Source: JBMNQS01 sp050944255
Lineage (GTDB): Bacteria; Bacillota; Clostridia; Christensenellales; Maliibacteriaceae
DNA: 17,389 bases
Assembly: GCA_050944255.1 (NCBI GenBank)
Contig: JBMNQS010000046.1
Span: 1-17,389, forward strand
Direction of reading: 5' to 3'
This document shows, in pieces, positions 1 to 6,423 of the stretch; position 1 is the first letter of the stretch, and each line of letters starts with the position of its first letter. Below the pieces are notes generated by a model that ran no database searches, had not been told where the DNA came from, and worked only from the letters and a program-made list of their open reading frames with translations. A program made the translations under genes and the position numbers.

Positions 1-57
1 CTTTTGCTCTTTGTGCGGTTGGCGAACCTGCACTTATTTTAGCAAAAGGAGGTTTTC

Positions 58-135
58 TTGTATCTAAAGATTTTTGATCCTCACCGGCAGAGCCGGTGGT
101 TATCTTCGCTAAAGCTACGAAAACTACAAAAATAA
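58..135 (+). CDS. possible 25-codon small ORF at left edge
   Basis: A TTG codon at 58 follows AAAAGGAGG (45-52) with a 5-nt gap and opens a 25-residue reading frame ending at TAA 133-135. The predicted peptide is basic and starts MYLKIFDPHRQSRW. It has no signal peptide or recognisable domain. The frame runs through a GC-rich hairpin (82-98), and its stop lies inside a terminator stem (128-162). That is also what one would see if the stretch were a structured end of a mobile element rather than a gene. The strong ribosome binding site is the only positive evidence, so the call is tentative. Confidence 0.22.
   Translation: MYLKIFDPHRQSRWLSSLKLRKLQK
82..98. repeat. small GC-rich palindrome
   Basis: CACCGGC and GCCGGTG form a perfect 7-bp stem around an AGA loop. 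Short intergenic palindromes like this occur as REP-type repeats and as subterminal hairpins of IS200/IS605-type elements. No transposase is visible in the window, so the origin is unproven. There is no U-tract after it on either strand, so it is not a terminator. Confidence 0.4.
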
Positions 136-162
136 GCGCCCGCATATGTGGCGCTTATTTTT
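128..162. terminator. bidirectional intrinsic terminator after the DtxR-family gene
   Basis: A perfect 13-bp stem (AAAAATAAGCGCC at 128-140, complement at 150-162) encloses a 9-nt loop. The stem has A-runs and U-runs on its outer sides, so it can terminate transcription from both strands. It lies 44 nt past the stop codon of the minus-strand DtxR-family regulator and would also stop any plus-strand transcript entering from the left edge. Confidence 0.88.
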
Positions 163-206
163 GTGTTGCGCGTTTGCGCTCGCTGCAAAGCAAGGGCACG
201 CAGAGG

Positions 207-593
207 CTACTCGTCGCGGGATTCTTTGATGAGCTTTTCGTAATGCTCCTTGATGCGGTCGAAGGACTCCTGGCTCAGATCGTGCTCCACCAGGCAGGCG
301 TCGGCAGCGGCGGCCTCCTTGGAGATACCCAGCGACATCAGGAAGCACTTGAGGATGCGGTGCCGCTCATAGACATTGCCCGCGATCCGGCGGCCCTCTT
401 CGCTCAGCAGTATCTGGCCGTGCTCGTCCACGGTGATGTAGCCGCTGACCTTCAGCTTGTTCATGGCGCGGCTGATGCTGGGCTTTGAAAACCCCATTTC
501 ATTGGCGATATCAATGGACCGTACGTAGCCGGTGCGTTTTTCCAGCAGAAGTATGGTCTCCAGATAGTCTTCGGAGGATTTCTTCAGCGACAT
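207..593 (-). CDS. DtxR/MntR-family metal-dependent transcriptional regulator
   Basis: This 128-residue cytoplasmic repressor has the DtxR-family plan: a winged helix-turn-helix in residues 1-65, with the recognition helix near 36-47, then a dimerisation and metal-binding half. There is no C-terminal SH3-like domain, so it is short like MntR. Proteins of this family bind Fe2+ or Mn2+ and then repress metal uptake genes. Candidate ligands are D9, E12, H78, C100, E103 and H104. D9 and E12 follow MntR, whereas C100 sits where MntR has Glu99 and DtxR has Cys102, so the cognate metal cannot be assigned safely. The start ATG follows a GGGAG-type site. The gene has its own terminator (128-162) and is separated from the upstream DegV gene by another, so it is probably monocistronic. 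A short inverted repeat, ACACT-N4-AGTGT (610-623), just upstream could be an autoregulatory operator. Confidence 0.93.
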   Translation of the reverse strand: MSLKKSSEDYLETILLLEKRTGYVRSIDIANEMGFSKPSISRAMNKLKVSGYITVDEHGQILLSEEGRRIAGNVYERHRILKCFLMSLGISKEAAAADACLVEHDLSQESFDRIKEHYEKLIKESRDE

Positions 594-638
594 GGCTCTC
601 CCTCATTTCACACTGGCAAGTGTTTTGCGGTTACGCTT

Positions 639-667
639 ATGGTACCATTTTTTGGCACGGGCCGCAA
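639..667 (-). promoter_or_regulatory. weak candidate promoter for the DtxR-family gene
   Basis: On the minus strand TTGCGG (667-662) and TACCAT (644-639) are separated by 17 nt. Both boxes are only partial matches to sigma-A consensus. The -10 lies in a perfect ATGGTACCAT palindrome (639-648), and an inverted repeat ACACT-N4-AGTGT lies between it and the start codon. A promoter is needed here because the preceding gene is terminated at 692-716, but the exact boxes are uncertain. Confidence 0.3.
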
Positions 668-691
668 CAAAGTCCCGCTGGCCGCAAATGG

Positions 692-716
692 AAAAAGCCG
701 GCGGGGCCGGCTTTTT
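692..716 (-). terminator. intrinsic terminator of the DegV-family gene
   Basis: A perfect 11-bp stem (AAAAAGCCGGC and its complement) with a 3-nt loop begins 4 nt after the DegV stop codon. On the minus strand it ends in a run of U, giving a textbook terminator. The symmetrical A/U flanks could also make it work in the opposite direction. Confidence 0.92.
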
Positions 717-719
717 CTT

Positions 720-1607
720 TTAGTCTTTGCCCGGAGCGTCCTTATAAAAGTATAGAAGCCCGATGGTGTTGGGCCCGCAGTGGCTGGTGATGGTACAGCC
801 CGCTGTGGCGGTGAGAATTTCCTCGAAGAAGCCCGAGTCCTTCGCGGCCCCGTAGACGGTGTCGATCAGTTCCTGGTCGGTGTTTTGCGTGTAGGTGACG
901 AACGCGCGCCTCGGATCGATGTTTTCGGAGTCTTTCAGCACGCGCTTTACGTAGCCCTTGGCCACTTTCACCATGCCGCCGCGGTACTTGCTGCCGGGGA
1001 TCATGGCGCCGTCCTTCACCAGGATTTCCGGCCGGATGGACAGTAGCGTGGCCGCGTAGGCGGAAACGGCGGAACATCGGCCGCCGCGATGCAGGTATTC
1101 CAGTTGCGCCAGCACGAAGCTCGCCTGGGTGCGCTCGGCCATAAGAAGGGCCTCACGGGCGATCTCCCCGGCGGATTTGCCGGCCTCGGCCAATTCGCAG
1201 GCGTGCATGATCTGAAGACCCACGCCGGAGGAAAGGCTCTTGGAATCGATGCAGTAAATGCCCACATCCGGGAAACTTTCGGCGGCCGCCCGGGCGTTTT
1301 GAAAGCTGCCGGACATCTGCGAGGAAATGCTGAAGCTCACAATCTCCTTGCCCTCGTCTATAAAGGGCTTGAAAAGGTCCTGGTAATCCGATACGTTGGG
1401 CGCCGCCGTCTTGGGCGTCTGCTGGGTCTTTTCAAAATGCGCGTAGATGTCCGTCGCGGTGATATCGCCGTCGCGGTAATCCTTCTCGCCCAGTGCAATG
1501 TACATGGGGATAATGCGGATATTATAGCGATCCAGCACTTCCTGCGGCAGGTCGCAGCTTGAGTCGGCCAGAATCTGTACAGGTTTAAAGCCAGGCTCGT
1601 TGGACAT
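720..1607 (-). CDS. DegV-family fatty-acid-binding protein
   Basis: This 295-residue cytoplasmic protein belongs to the DegV/FakB family, which holds a fatty acid so that the kinase FakA can phosphorylate it, feeding exogenous fatty acids into phospholipid synthesis. The N-terminus carries the family signature ADSSCDLP, followed by IPMYIALGEKDYRDG and later SGSFQNA and SGVGLQ segments that line the acyl pocket. The length is normal for the family. I chose the ATG at 1607 because AGGAGG (1620-1615) lies 7 nt upstream. A longer frame to 1673 lacks a ribosome binding site and overlaps the probable promoter region. No fakA or DAK-type kinase gene is next to it, so the phosphorylating partner would be encoded elsewhere. 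It has its own promoter (1690-1718) and terminator (692-716). The ligand and exact role are inferred from the family. Confidence 0.93.
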   Translation of the reverse strand: MSNEPGFKPVQILADSSCDLPQEVLDRYNIRIIPMYIALGEKDYRDGDITATDIYAHFEKTQQTPKTAAPNVSDYQDLFKPFIDEGKEIVSFSISSQMSGSFQNARAAAESFPDVGIYCIDSKSLSSGVGLQIMHACELAEAGKSAGEIAREALLMAERTQASFVLAQLEYLHRGGRCSAVSAYAATLLSIRPEILVKDGAMIPGSKYRGGMVKVAKGYVKRVLKDSENIDPRRAFVTYTQNTDQELIDTVYGAAKDSGFFEEILTATAGCTITSHCGPNTIGLLYFYKDAPGKD

Positions 1608-1689
1608 AAGGAGACCTCCTTCAAGATAATCGATCATTAAAAAATAAAATGTGTGATGAAGCCGCGTACTCACTCTTCCTATATGGGTG

Positions 1690-1718
1690 ATTATAGCATA
1701 TCCGGCGGCGCGTTGAAA
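1690..1718 (-). promoter_or_regulatory. promoter of the DegV-family gene
   Basis: A perfect TATAAT -10 on the minus strand (1695-1690) has TTTCAA (1718-1713) 17 nt upstream as a poor -35. It lies 82 nt before the DegV start codon and is divergent from, and close to, the nitroreductase promoter. Confidence 0.6.
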
Positions 1719-1735
1719 GGGTTTTGTCGAAGCGC

Positions 1736-1764
1736 TTTACCTGCGTTTTGCGCGGATGTATAAT
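1736..1764 (+). promoter_or_regulatory. sigma-A promoter of the nitroreductase gene
   Basis: TTTACC (1736-1741), a 17-nt spacer and a perfect TATAAT (1759-1764) lie 35 nt before the start codon. The -35 matches 4 of 6 consensus bases. It is divergent from the DegV promoter, with the two -35 boxes only about 18 bp apart, so one regulator bound between them could affect both genes. Confidence 0.8.
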
Positions 1765-1798
1765 GAAAACAACAGGATTTTTTAAGGAGGTACAACCC

Positions 1799-2353
1799 AT
1801 GGAAAACGCAGTACTGGACGCCATCTTTGCGCGCAGCAGTATCCGGGCGTACACCGATCAAAAGCTGACGGCACACGAGCTGGACACACTGAAAAAGGCG
1901 GCTTTGGCCGCGCCTACCGGGTCCAACCGGCAGGAGAACCGCTTCTTCTTCATCACCGACAGGCAGTTGATTCTAAAGGTGGAGGCCGCCACCATTCAGG
2001 CGTTTAAAGACGCCGGCGACACGCAGGTGCTGGAGCGGATCGCCTCTCGGAACAACAAGGTGATCTACGACGCGCCGCTGTACGTGGTGATCGCGGCGAA
2101 ACAGGGCCACAGCGGCACCGACGCGGGCATCGCCGTGCAGAATCTGGCCATCGCCGCCAAGGGCATGGGCCTGGATTCGGTGATCCTGGGACTGCCCAAA
2201 CCGGCCTTCTCGGGTGACTTCGGAAAAGAGTTGCGCGACCGGCTCGGCTTTGAGGAGGGCTACGTGTTTGCCGTGAGCATCGCCATTGGCCACGGGGCTA
2301 TGGAAAAGGCGCCCCACGAGTGGGACGAGGGCCACGTAAAATTCATTGATTGA
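1799..2353 (+). CDS. nitroreductase-family FMN-dependent oxidoreductase
   Basis: This 184-residue protein belongs to the nitroreductase superfamily, cytoplasmic FMN-dependent homodimers that use NAD(P)H to reduce nitro compounds, quinones or other electrophiles. The N-terminal RSSIRAYTDQKLTAHEL followed by AAPTGSNRQENRFFF is the usual FMN phosphate-binding start of the family. The central NLAIAAKGMGLDSVILG segment is the second conserved block, contacting the flavin ring. The C-terminus has the VAIGHG-like strand followed by a short tail. The ATG at 1799 was chosen because AAGGAGG precedes it; the frame extends 25 codons further upstream but would start before the promoter. It is probably monocistronic, with a hairpin at 2539-2563 downstream. 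The physiological substrate cannot be told from sequence. Confidence 0.93.
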   Translation: MENAVLDAIFARSSIRAYTDQKLTAHELDTLKKAALAAPTGSNRQENRFFFITDRQLILKVEAATIQAFKDAGDTQVLERIASRNNKVIYDAPLYVVIAAKQGHSGTDAGIAVQNLAIAAKGMGLDSVILGLPKPAFSGDFGKELRDRLGFEEGYVFAVSIAIGHGAMEKAPHEWDEGHVKFID

Positions 2354-2362
2354 AAAACGCAG

Positions 2363-2565
2363 ACAGGCGGCGCAGGAGTTGCGCCGCTGAGGCCGTCAAA
2401 AAACTTTATTTTTTGACGGATCTGCCAGGATTTTCCTGCTGCAAAAACCGATGGACGGGTTTTTGCGGCGGCCGGAAACCCTGAAAGGAGTGGGCTTTAG
2501 CCCCCTAATAACCCCCAGAAGACTTTTTTGACAGACTGAGGCGGCGCGGGAACTGCGCCGCCTGT
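2363..2565. repeat. MITE-like hairpin-rich element with inverted-repeat ends
   Basis: The stretch between the convergent nitroreductase and NAD synthetase genes has related ends in inverted orientation. The left end (2363-2406) and the reverse complement of the right end (2521-2565) both begin ACAGGCGGCGCAG, continue with GCGCCGC and finish with GTCAAAAAA. Inside are further perfect stems: CCGTCAAAAAA (2393-2403 with 2409-2419), GCAAAAACC (2441-2449 with 2458-2466) and GGGCT (2492-2496 with 2499-2503). A minus-strand frame that overlaps it looks non-coding. No target-site duplication is evident. The best explanation is a non-autonomous mobile repeat or a structured intergenic repeat, also usable as a transcription stop between converging genes. 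Confidence 0.6.
2539..2563 (+). terminator. probable terminator for the nitroreductase transcript
   Basis: A perfect 9-bp GC-rich stem (AGGCGGCGC and its complement) with a 7-nt loop is followed by GTTTTCT, a short U-run on the plus strand. A related hairpin at 2367-2387 lacks a U-tract. The NAD synthetase transcript arriving on the other strand could also fold here. Confidence 0.5.
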
Positions 2566-2600
2566 TTTCTGGTGTCAGTAGCAGGCGCAATGGCTGCCGC

Positions 2601-4562
2601 CTACAGCGTGCCGGCTTCAAGCTCGGCGGCCGCCGCGTCAAGCTGCCGCATATAGAGCTCCGCCGATGCGTCGCTGGGCATCCGCCAGTCCCCCCGGGGC
2701 GACAGGCAGACCGAGCCCACCTTCACGCCGTCGGGCAGGCAGGAGCGCTTGAACTGCTGCGTAAAGAACCGCTTATAGAATACTTTCAGCCATTTGAGAA
2801 TCTCTTCGGGATCATATCTTTCATCGAACGCGAGGGTGGCCAGCTTCAGGATTTTTTTCGGCGAAAAGCCGTTTCGGATCATATGGAACAGGAAAAAGTC
2901 GTGCAGCTCGTAGGGGCCGATCACCTCTTCGGTCTTCTGGGCGATCTTTCCGGCCCTGTCCGCCGGCAGCAGCTCCGGGCTGATGGGTGTATCGAGGATA
3001 TCCTTCAGCGCCGCGGCCACGCGTTTGTTTTCGGTAGTGTCCGAATACCAGGATATCAGATGGCGCACCAGCGACTTGGGCACCCCGGCGTTGACGGCGT
3101 AATGGCTCATATGGTCCCCGTTGTACGTGCACCAGCCCAGCGCCAGCTCCGACAGGTCCCCCGTGCCCACCACAAGCCCGCTTTCCTGGTTGGCCACATC
3201 CAGCAGAATCTGCGTCCGCTCCCTGGCCTGGGCATTTTCAAAGGTGACGTCGTGCACTGAGGGATCGTGGCCGATGTCTTTAAAATGCTGCAGGCAGGCC
3301 GCCTCGATGGATATTTCCCTGGCGGTGATATGAAGCTCCCGCATCAGCGTCAGCGCATTGTCGTGGGTGCGCGAGGTGGTCCCGAATCCGGGCATGGTGA
3401 TGCCGATGATGTTTTCCATAGGCAGTTTCAGCTCCCTGATCGCCTCCACCGTCACCGCCAGGGCCAGCGTGGAGTCCAGTCCGCCGGAGAGGCCGATGAG
3501 CGCCTTTTGGATGCCGCTTTTTCGCATCCTCTCGGCAAGGCCCACGGACTGCAGTTTGAAAATCTCCCGGCAGCGGTCGTCTTTTTCCCGCGGGTCGCTG
3601 GGAATAAACGGATGCGGGTCGATCCAAAAGCAGGGCTTGACGTCCCGGTCCTCCCGCATTTCAAATTCCACCGTCCGGTAGCCGGCAGGCTCAACCCTGC
3701 CCATAAAGCTGTTGTATTTCCTGCGGTCGTTCATCAGTTTCTCGATGTCGATATCCGCATGAATGTAGATGGACTGCTCCGGAAACGTCACTTCGACGAC
3801 GACAGCGCCATTTTCGGCGATGATGGAGTGGCCGCTCATGACCACGTCGGTGGTGGATTCCCCCTGCCCTGCGGAGCAGAACAGGTATGCGGCGCAGCAC
3901 TTGGCGGACTGATGCCTGACCAGCTGCCGCCTGTAGTCGGCTTTGGTCACGGTTTCATTGCTGGCCGACAGGTTCAATATCAGGTTCGCTCCGTGAAGCG
4001 CGTGATGCGCGCTTGGGGGAATCGGCACCCACAGATCCTCGCAGATTTCCACGCCCACGCACAGCGAAGAGTTTCTGTCGCGAAAGAGCAACCGTTCGCT
4101 AAAAGGGACCTCCCTGCCCAGCAGGCGGATGCTGTCGCCGATGCTCGATGACGCCGGGGCAAACCATCTCTTTTCGTAGAATTCGTTGTAGTTGGGCAGA
4201 AACGCCTTGGGGACCACGCCCAGCAGGCTGCCCGCGTGCAGTACGGCGGCGCAGTTGAACAGCTGGTTGTCCGCTTCCACGGGGATGCCCACAGCGATGA
4301 GCGTATCGCATGCTTTGGTTTCGTCCAGCAGTATTTTAAGCACTTCCTCGGCGGCGGACAGCAGGTTTTTTTGATTGAACAAATCTCCGCAGGTGTAGCC
4401 CGTCAGCGATAGTTCTGGGAATACCATCACCTTGATGCCGTGATCCTTTGCGCCTTTTTTAACCAGCCGCGCTATTTCACGGACATTGAAGACGGGGTCG
4501 GCAACGCTGACTTTCGGCACCGCCGCCGCCGCGCGCACGTATCCGTATTTTCCTAATTTCAT
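2601..4562 (-). CDS. nadE: glutamine-dependent NAD+ synthetase
   Basis: This 653-residue cytoplasmic enzyme catalyses the last step of NAD+ synthesis, amidating deamido-NAD+ at the cost of ATP with ammonia taken from glutamine. The N-terminal nitrilase-like glutaminase domain (about 1-300) shows the catalytic triad: E50 in VFPELSLTGY, K119 in VPKAFLPNYNEF and C174 in VEICEDLWVP. The C-terminal synthetase domain carries the ATP pyrophosphatase loop SGGLDS at 359-364, with VVGTGDLSELALGWCTYNGD further on. The length is normal for the two-domain form found in Clostridia and mycobacteria. The ATG at 4562 has GGAGG 7 nt upstream. It is flanked by an extended -10 promoter upstream and by the structured repeat downstream, and is transcribed alone. 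All residues expected for both active sites are present. Confidence 0.97.
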   Translation of the reverse strand: MKLGKYGYVRAAAAVPKVSVADPVFNVREIARLVKKGAKDHGIKVMVFPELSLTGYTCGDLFNQKNLLSAAEEVLKILLDETKACDTLIAVGIPVEADNQLFNCAAVLHAGSLLGVVPKAFLPNYNEFYEKRWFAPASSSIGDSIRLLGREVPFSERLLFRDRNSSLCVGVEICEDLWVPIPPSAHHALHGANLILNLSASNETVTKADYRRQLVRHQSAKCCAAYLFCSAGQGESTTDVVMSGHSIIAENGAVVVEVTFPEQSIYIHADIDIEKLMNDRRKYNSFMGRVEPAGYRTVEFEMREDRDVKPCFWIDPHPFIPSDPREKDDRCREIFKLQSVGLAERMRKSGIQKALIGLSGGLDSTLALAVTVEAIRELKLPMENIIGITMPGFGTTSRTHDNALTLMRELHITAREISIEAACLQHFKDIGHDPSVHDVTFENAQARERTQILLDVANQESGLVVGTGDLSELALGWCTYNGDHMSHYAVNAGVPKSLVRHLISWYSDTTENKRVAAALKDILDTPISPELLPADRAGKIAQKTEEVIGPYELHDFFLFHMIRNGFSPKKILKLATLAFDERYDPEEILKWLKVFYKRFFTQQFKRSCLPDGVKVGSVCLSPRGDWRMPSDASAELYMRQLDAAAAELEAGTL

Positions 4563-4635
4563 TTGAATGCCTCCAGTTGACAGCTTTAAACACAGTTTGG
4601 ACAGAAGTTTGAATGTTTATTGGTTTTTTTGATCC

Positions 4636-4644
4636 ATTATACCA
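4636..4644 (-). promoter_or_regulatory. extended -10 promoter of nadE
   Basis: The minus strand reads TGGTATAAT (4644-4636), a perfect -10 with the TGn extension. The -35 position 17 nt upstream is GAGAGG and does not match, as is usual for extended -10 promoters. The start codon is 73 nt downstream. Confidence 0.65.
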
Positions 4645-4862
4645 CAATATGGCATAGGCCTCTCCCCTAAATGAAAAAACGAGACAAACCCGCCGGACGC
4701 CGTGCTTCACGCGAGCGGCCATAACCGGGCCGGCCGCCGCTGCCGGACGGCGCTTTCACCCCTGCGCCGCAATAAGCAAAGCGGCCGCGCCTGCATATTT
4801 AAAGAGTATAAAATTTCAGCCAAACTGCCTTGGGCGGTGGTGTATAAATTTTACTATCCAGC

Positions 4863-4886
4863 CCAATCATGCTTGACAATGATTGG
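4863..4886. promoter_or_regulatory. operator-like inverted repeat around the -35 box
   Basis: CCAATCAT (4863-4870) and ATGATTGG (4879-4886) are a perfect 8-bp inverted repeat separated by 8 nt that end in the TTGACA -35 box. A dimeric repressor bound here would cover the -35 directly. The arms are 16 bp apart centre to centre, so they lie roughly 1.5 helical turns apart. No regulator gene sits next to the operon, so the binding protein is unknown. Confidence 0.55.
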
Positions 4887-4901
4887 AAAAGCTGTTATAA
4901 T
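4873..4901 (+). promoter_or_regulatory. perfect-consensus sigma-A promoter of the ABC/secreted-protein operon
   Basis: TTGACA (4873-4878), a 17-nt spacer and TATAAT (4896-4901) match consensus at every position. Transcription would begin near 4908, giving a leader of about 260 nt before the first start codon. Such a strong promoter combined with an inverted repeat on the -35 suggests tight repression with high induced expression. Confidence 0.9.
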
Positions 4902-4907
4902 TTAGAA

Positions 4908-5169
4908 AACTGGAACAGGTATCGGTTTATCTATTTAAAAACAGCCGAGTCAAGAACGACAGAACCATCTTCCTAAAACTCTTTTTCCATGAAATGATCT
5001 GAATCCATTTTGCGTACTGCACAAATGAAGGCTTTTTTGCCGTCTGTTGATGTCCTCCTCTTGAATGAAAGCTGCGCAGGTTTGCGGCCCGCTGCAGCAT
5101 CCGGCGACTTTCAACCGTTGTATCAAAAAACGACGGGCCCTATCGGGCCGGTTCGGCAGGAGGTATGCC
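4908..5169 (+). other. long untranslated leader of the ABC operon
   Basis: About 260 nt lie between the predicted transcription start and the first start codon. Visible structure includes GCTGC/GCAGC pairing (5071-5099) and a GGCCC-tatc-GGGCC hairpin (5136-5149) that ends 8 nt before the AGGAGG site (5158-5163), so it could influence initiation. I recognise no known riboswitch or T-box, and no convincing leader peptide or U-tailed attenuator. Confidence 0.4.
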
Positions 5170-6423
5170 ATGAGAGCGGTTTTCCACAGCGTATTTCATC
5201 AATTCTGGCGTACGAAAATCATATCGGCAGTGCTTTTGGTGCAGGTATTCATCTGCGCCCTGGTATTCATCAACGCATTTGGCTTCCTGCAGAACCATGT
5301 CTGGGCGCTGGGCATCGCGCAGAGAAGCTTTTCCGACGCTCCCTACGTGGCGTGGCAATACAACGACAGAAACATGATGGAATTTGAATATTACGCGGAA
5401 TACAACGAATATGTGGACGCCTGCATCGCCCAGGGCGCGGAAAACGAGGCGGTGGAGCAGGTAATTCCCCTATCCAAAAGAACGCCTCTGTACCGCTTCG
5501 ACCTGCAGGACGGAGGCTCGCTGTACAACGTGCAGACCATCATGTACAACAATGCGCTTCTTCGGGCCATGGACATTCCTCTGTCCGCCGGCGCGTTCTG
5601 GGATACGGCCCGCACCTATACGGTGGACGAACCTATCCCCGTAGTGGTGGGCTCGGACCTGAAGGCGGATATGCCCCTGGGCAGCGTCCATCACGTGGCC
5701 ATCAGCCGCGACCAGTTGTCTCCCCTGCACGATCAAAGCCTGCGGCTGGAGCTGAAGGTGGTGGGCATCCTCAATAAAAGGGACTTGAGCTTTTCGTTTT
5801 CCACCATTGCCTTTTCGCTGAAAGACAACCTGCTGCCCCAGCTCAACGTCCTTTTGATGCCCGAGCTGGAACTGGAGCGGGGCAAGGATATCGCTTATTA
5901 CGACGCCAACGGCGCCTTTGTCAAATTCAAGCAGGATGCCTCCGGCGAGGACATCCGGCAGTTCCAGGAAGCCGCCAACGAAAAGGGCCAGACGGCGCGG
6001 GAGCTGACGGCCCTGCGCCGGCAGGACAAAAGCGCGGTGTTTGAAGCGCTCCGGATCGATCTGGCCACATTCATCATCATGTTCGTGGTTTCCCTCACGG
6101 GCATTGGCGGCAACAACGGCCTGGTGCGGGAATACAACGAAAAGGATTACGGCGTCTACTTCATCCACGGCGCCAAATGGAAACAGTGCGTGTGGATGGA
6201 TGTGCTTCGCAATCTGTTGCTGGTGGTACCGCCGGGGATCATTGCGATCATCATCATGTTTATCCGGTACGCGAACGATCCGCTGCAGCCGTACCTGCTG
6301 GACGGCCGGACGGTCCTGGCGGTGTTTGTGATGCTGCTTCTGATCTACGTCATTTCATCGCTGAGCTTCATCCTTCATTTGCGCAAAACCGACCCGATCG
6401 ACATCGTGCGGAGGTGGGAATAA
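5170..6423 (+). CDS. FtsX/MacB-like ABC transporter permease 1
   Basis: This 417-residue membrane protein has the topology of MacB/FtsX-type permeases: one N-terminal helix (about 17-38), a large extracytoplasmic domain (about 40-295) and three C-terminal helices (about 298-316, 345-367 and 381-401). It ends in the charged LRKTDPIDIVRRWE, typical of the family's cytoplasmic tail. Such permeases usually move or sense substrates at the outer face of the membrane by mechanotransmission rather than by passing them through a channel. The ATG at 5170 was chosen for the AGGAGG 6 nt upstream; the frame runs 35 codons further back without a ribosome binding site. It is the first gene of the operon and overlaps the ATPase gene in TAATG. 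With permease 2 it probably forms a heterodimer. The substrate is unknown, but the secreted protein in the same operon is the obvious candidate. Confidence 0.82.
   Translation: MRAVFHSVFHQFWRTKIISAVLLVQVFICALVFINAFGFLQNHVWALGIAQRSFSDAPYVAWQYNDRNMMEFEYYAEYNEYVDACIAQGAENEAVEQVIPLSKRTPLYRFDLQDGGSLYNVQTIMYNNALLRAMDIPLSAGAFWDTARTYTVDEPIPVVVGSDLKADMPLGSVHHVAISRDQLSPLHDQSLRLELKVVGILNKRDLSFSFSTIAFSLKDNLLPQLNVLLMPELELERGKDIAYYDANGAFVKFKQDASGEDIRQFQEAANEKGQTARELTALRRQDKSAVFEALRIDLATFIIMFVVSLTGIGGNNGLVREYNEKDYGVYFIHGAKWKQCVWMDVLRNLLLVVPPGIIAIIIMFIRYANDPLQPYLLDGRTVLAVFVMLLLIYVISSLSFILHLRKTDPIDIVRRWE

Larger units (their letters stand above)
4563..5169. other. 607-nt divergent intergenic region
   Basis: This gap separates nadE (minus) from the ABC/secreted-protein operon (plus). 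It holds the nadE promoter (4636-4644), a GC-rich stretch without a convincing reading frame (about 4690-4800), an AT-rich stretch (4798-4860), the operator-like inverted repeat and sigma-A promoter of the operon (4863-4901), and a leader of about 260 nt. Short frames that cross it have no ribosome binding site, so I call none of them a gene. Confidence 0.7.

Noticed and set aside
2396..2641. 81-codon minus-strand open frame between nadE and the nitroreductase
   Set aside because: It overlaps the nadE end and runs through the hairpins of the MITE-like element, with no ribosome binding site.
3267..4151. 294-codon plus-strand open frame opposite nadE
   Set aside because: It lies wholly antisense to a gene with all catalytic motifs, has no ribosome binding site and encodes no recognisable domain; it is a GC-driven shadow frame.
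3980..4162. possible frameshift or second gene within nadE
   Set aside because: The nadE frame is continuous from 4562 to 2601, with all glutaminase and synthetase motifs in order.
4702..4905. 67-codon plus-strand frame upstream of the ABC operon
   Set aside because: It ends inside the operon promoter and has no ribosome binding site or recognisable product.
5470..6168. 232-codon minus-strand open frame opposite permease 1
   Set aside because: It has no start signal and lies within a coherent membrane-protein gene on the other strand.
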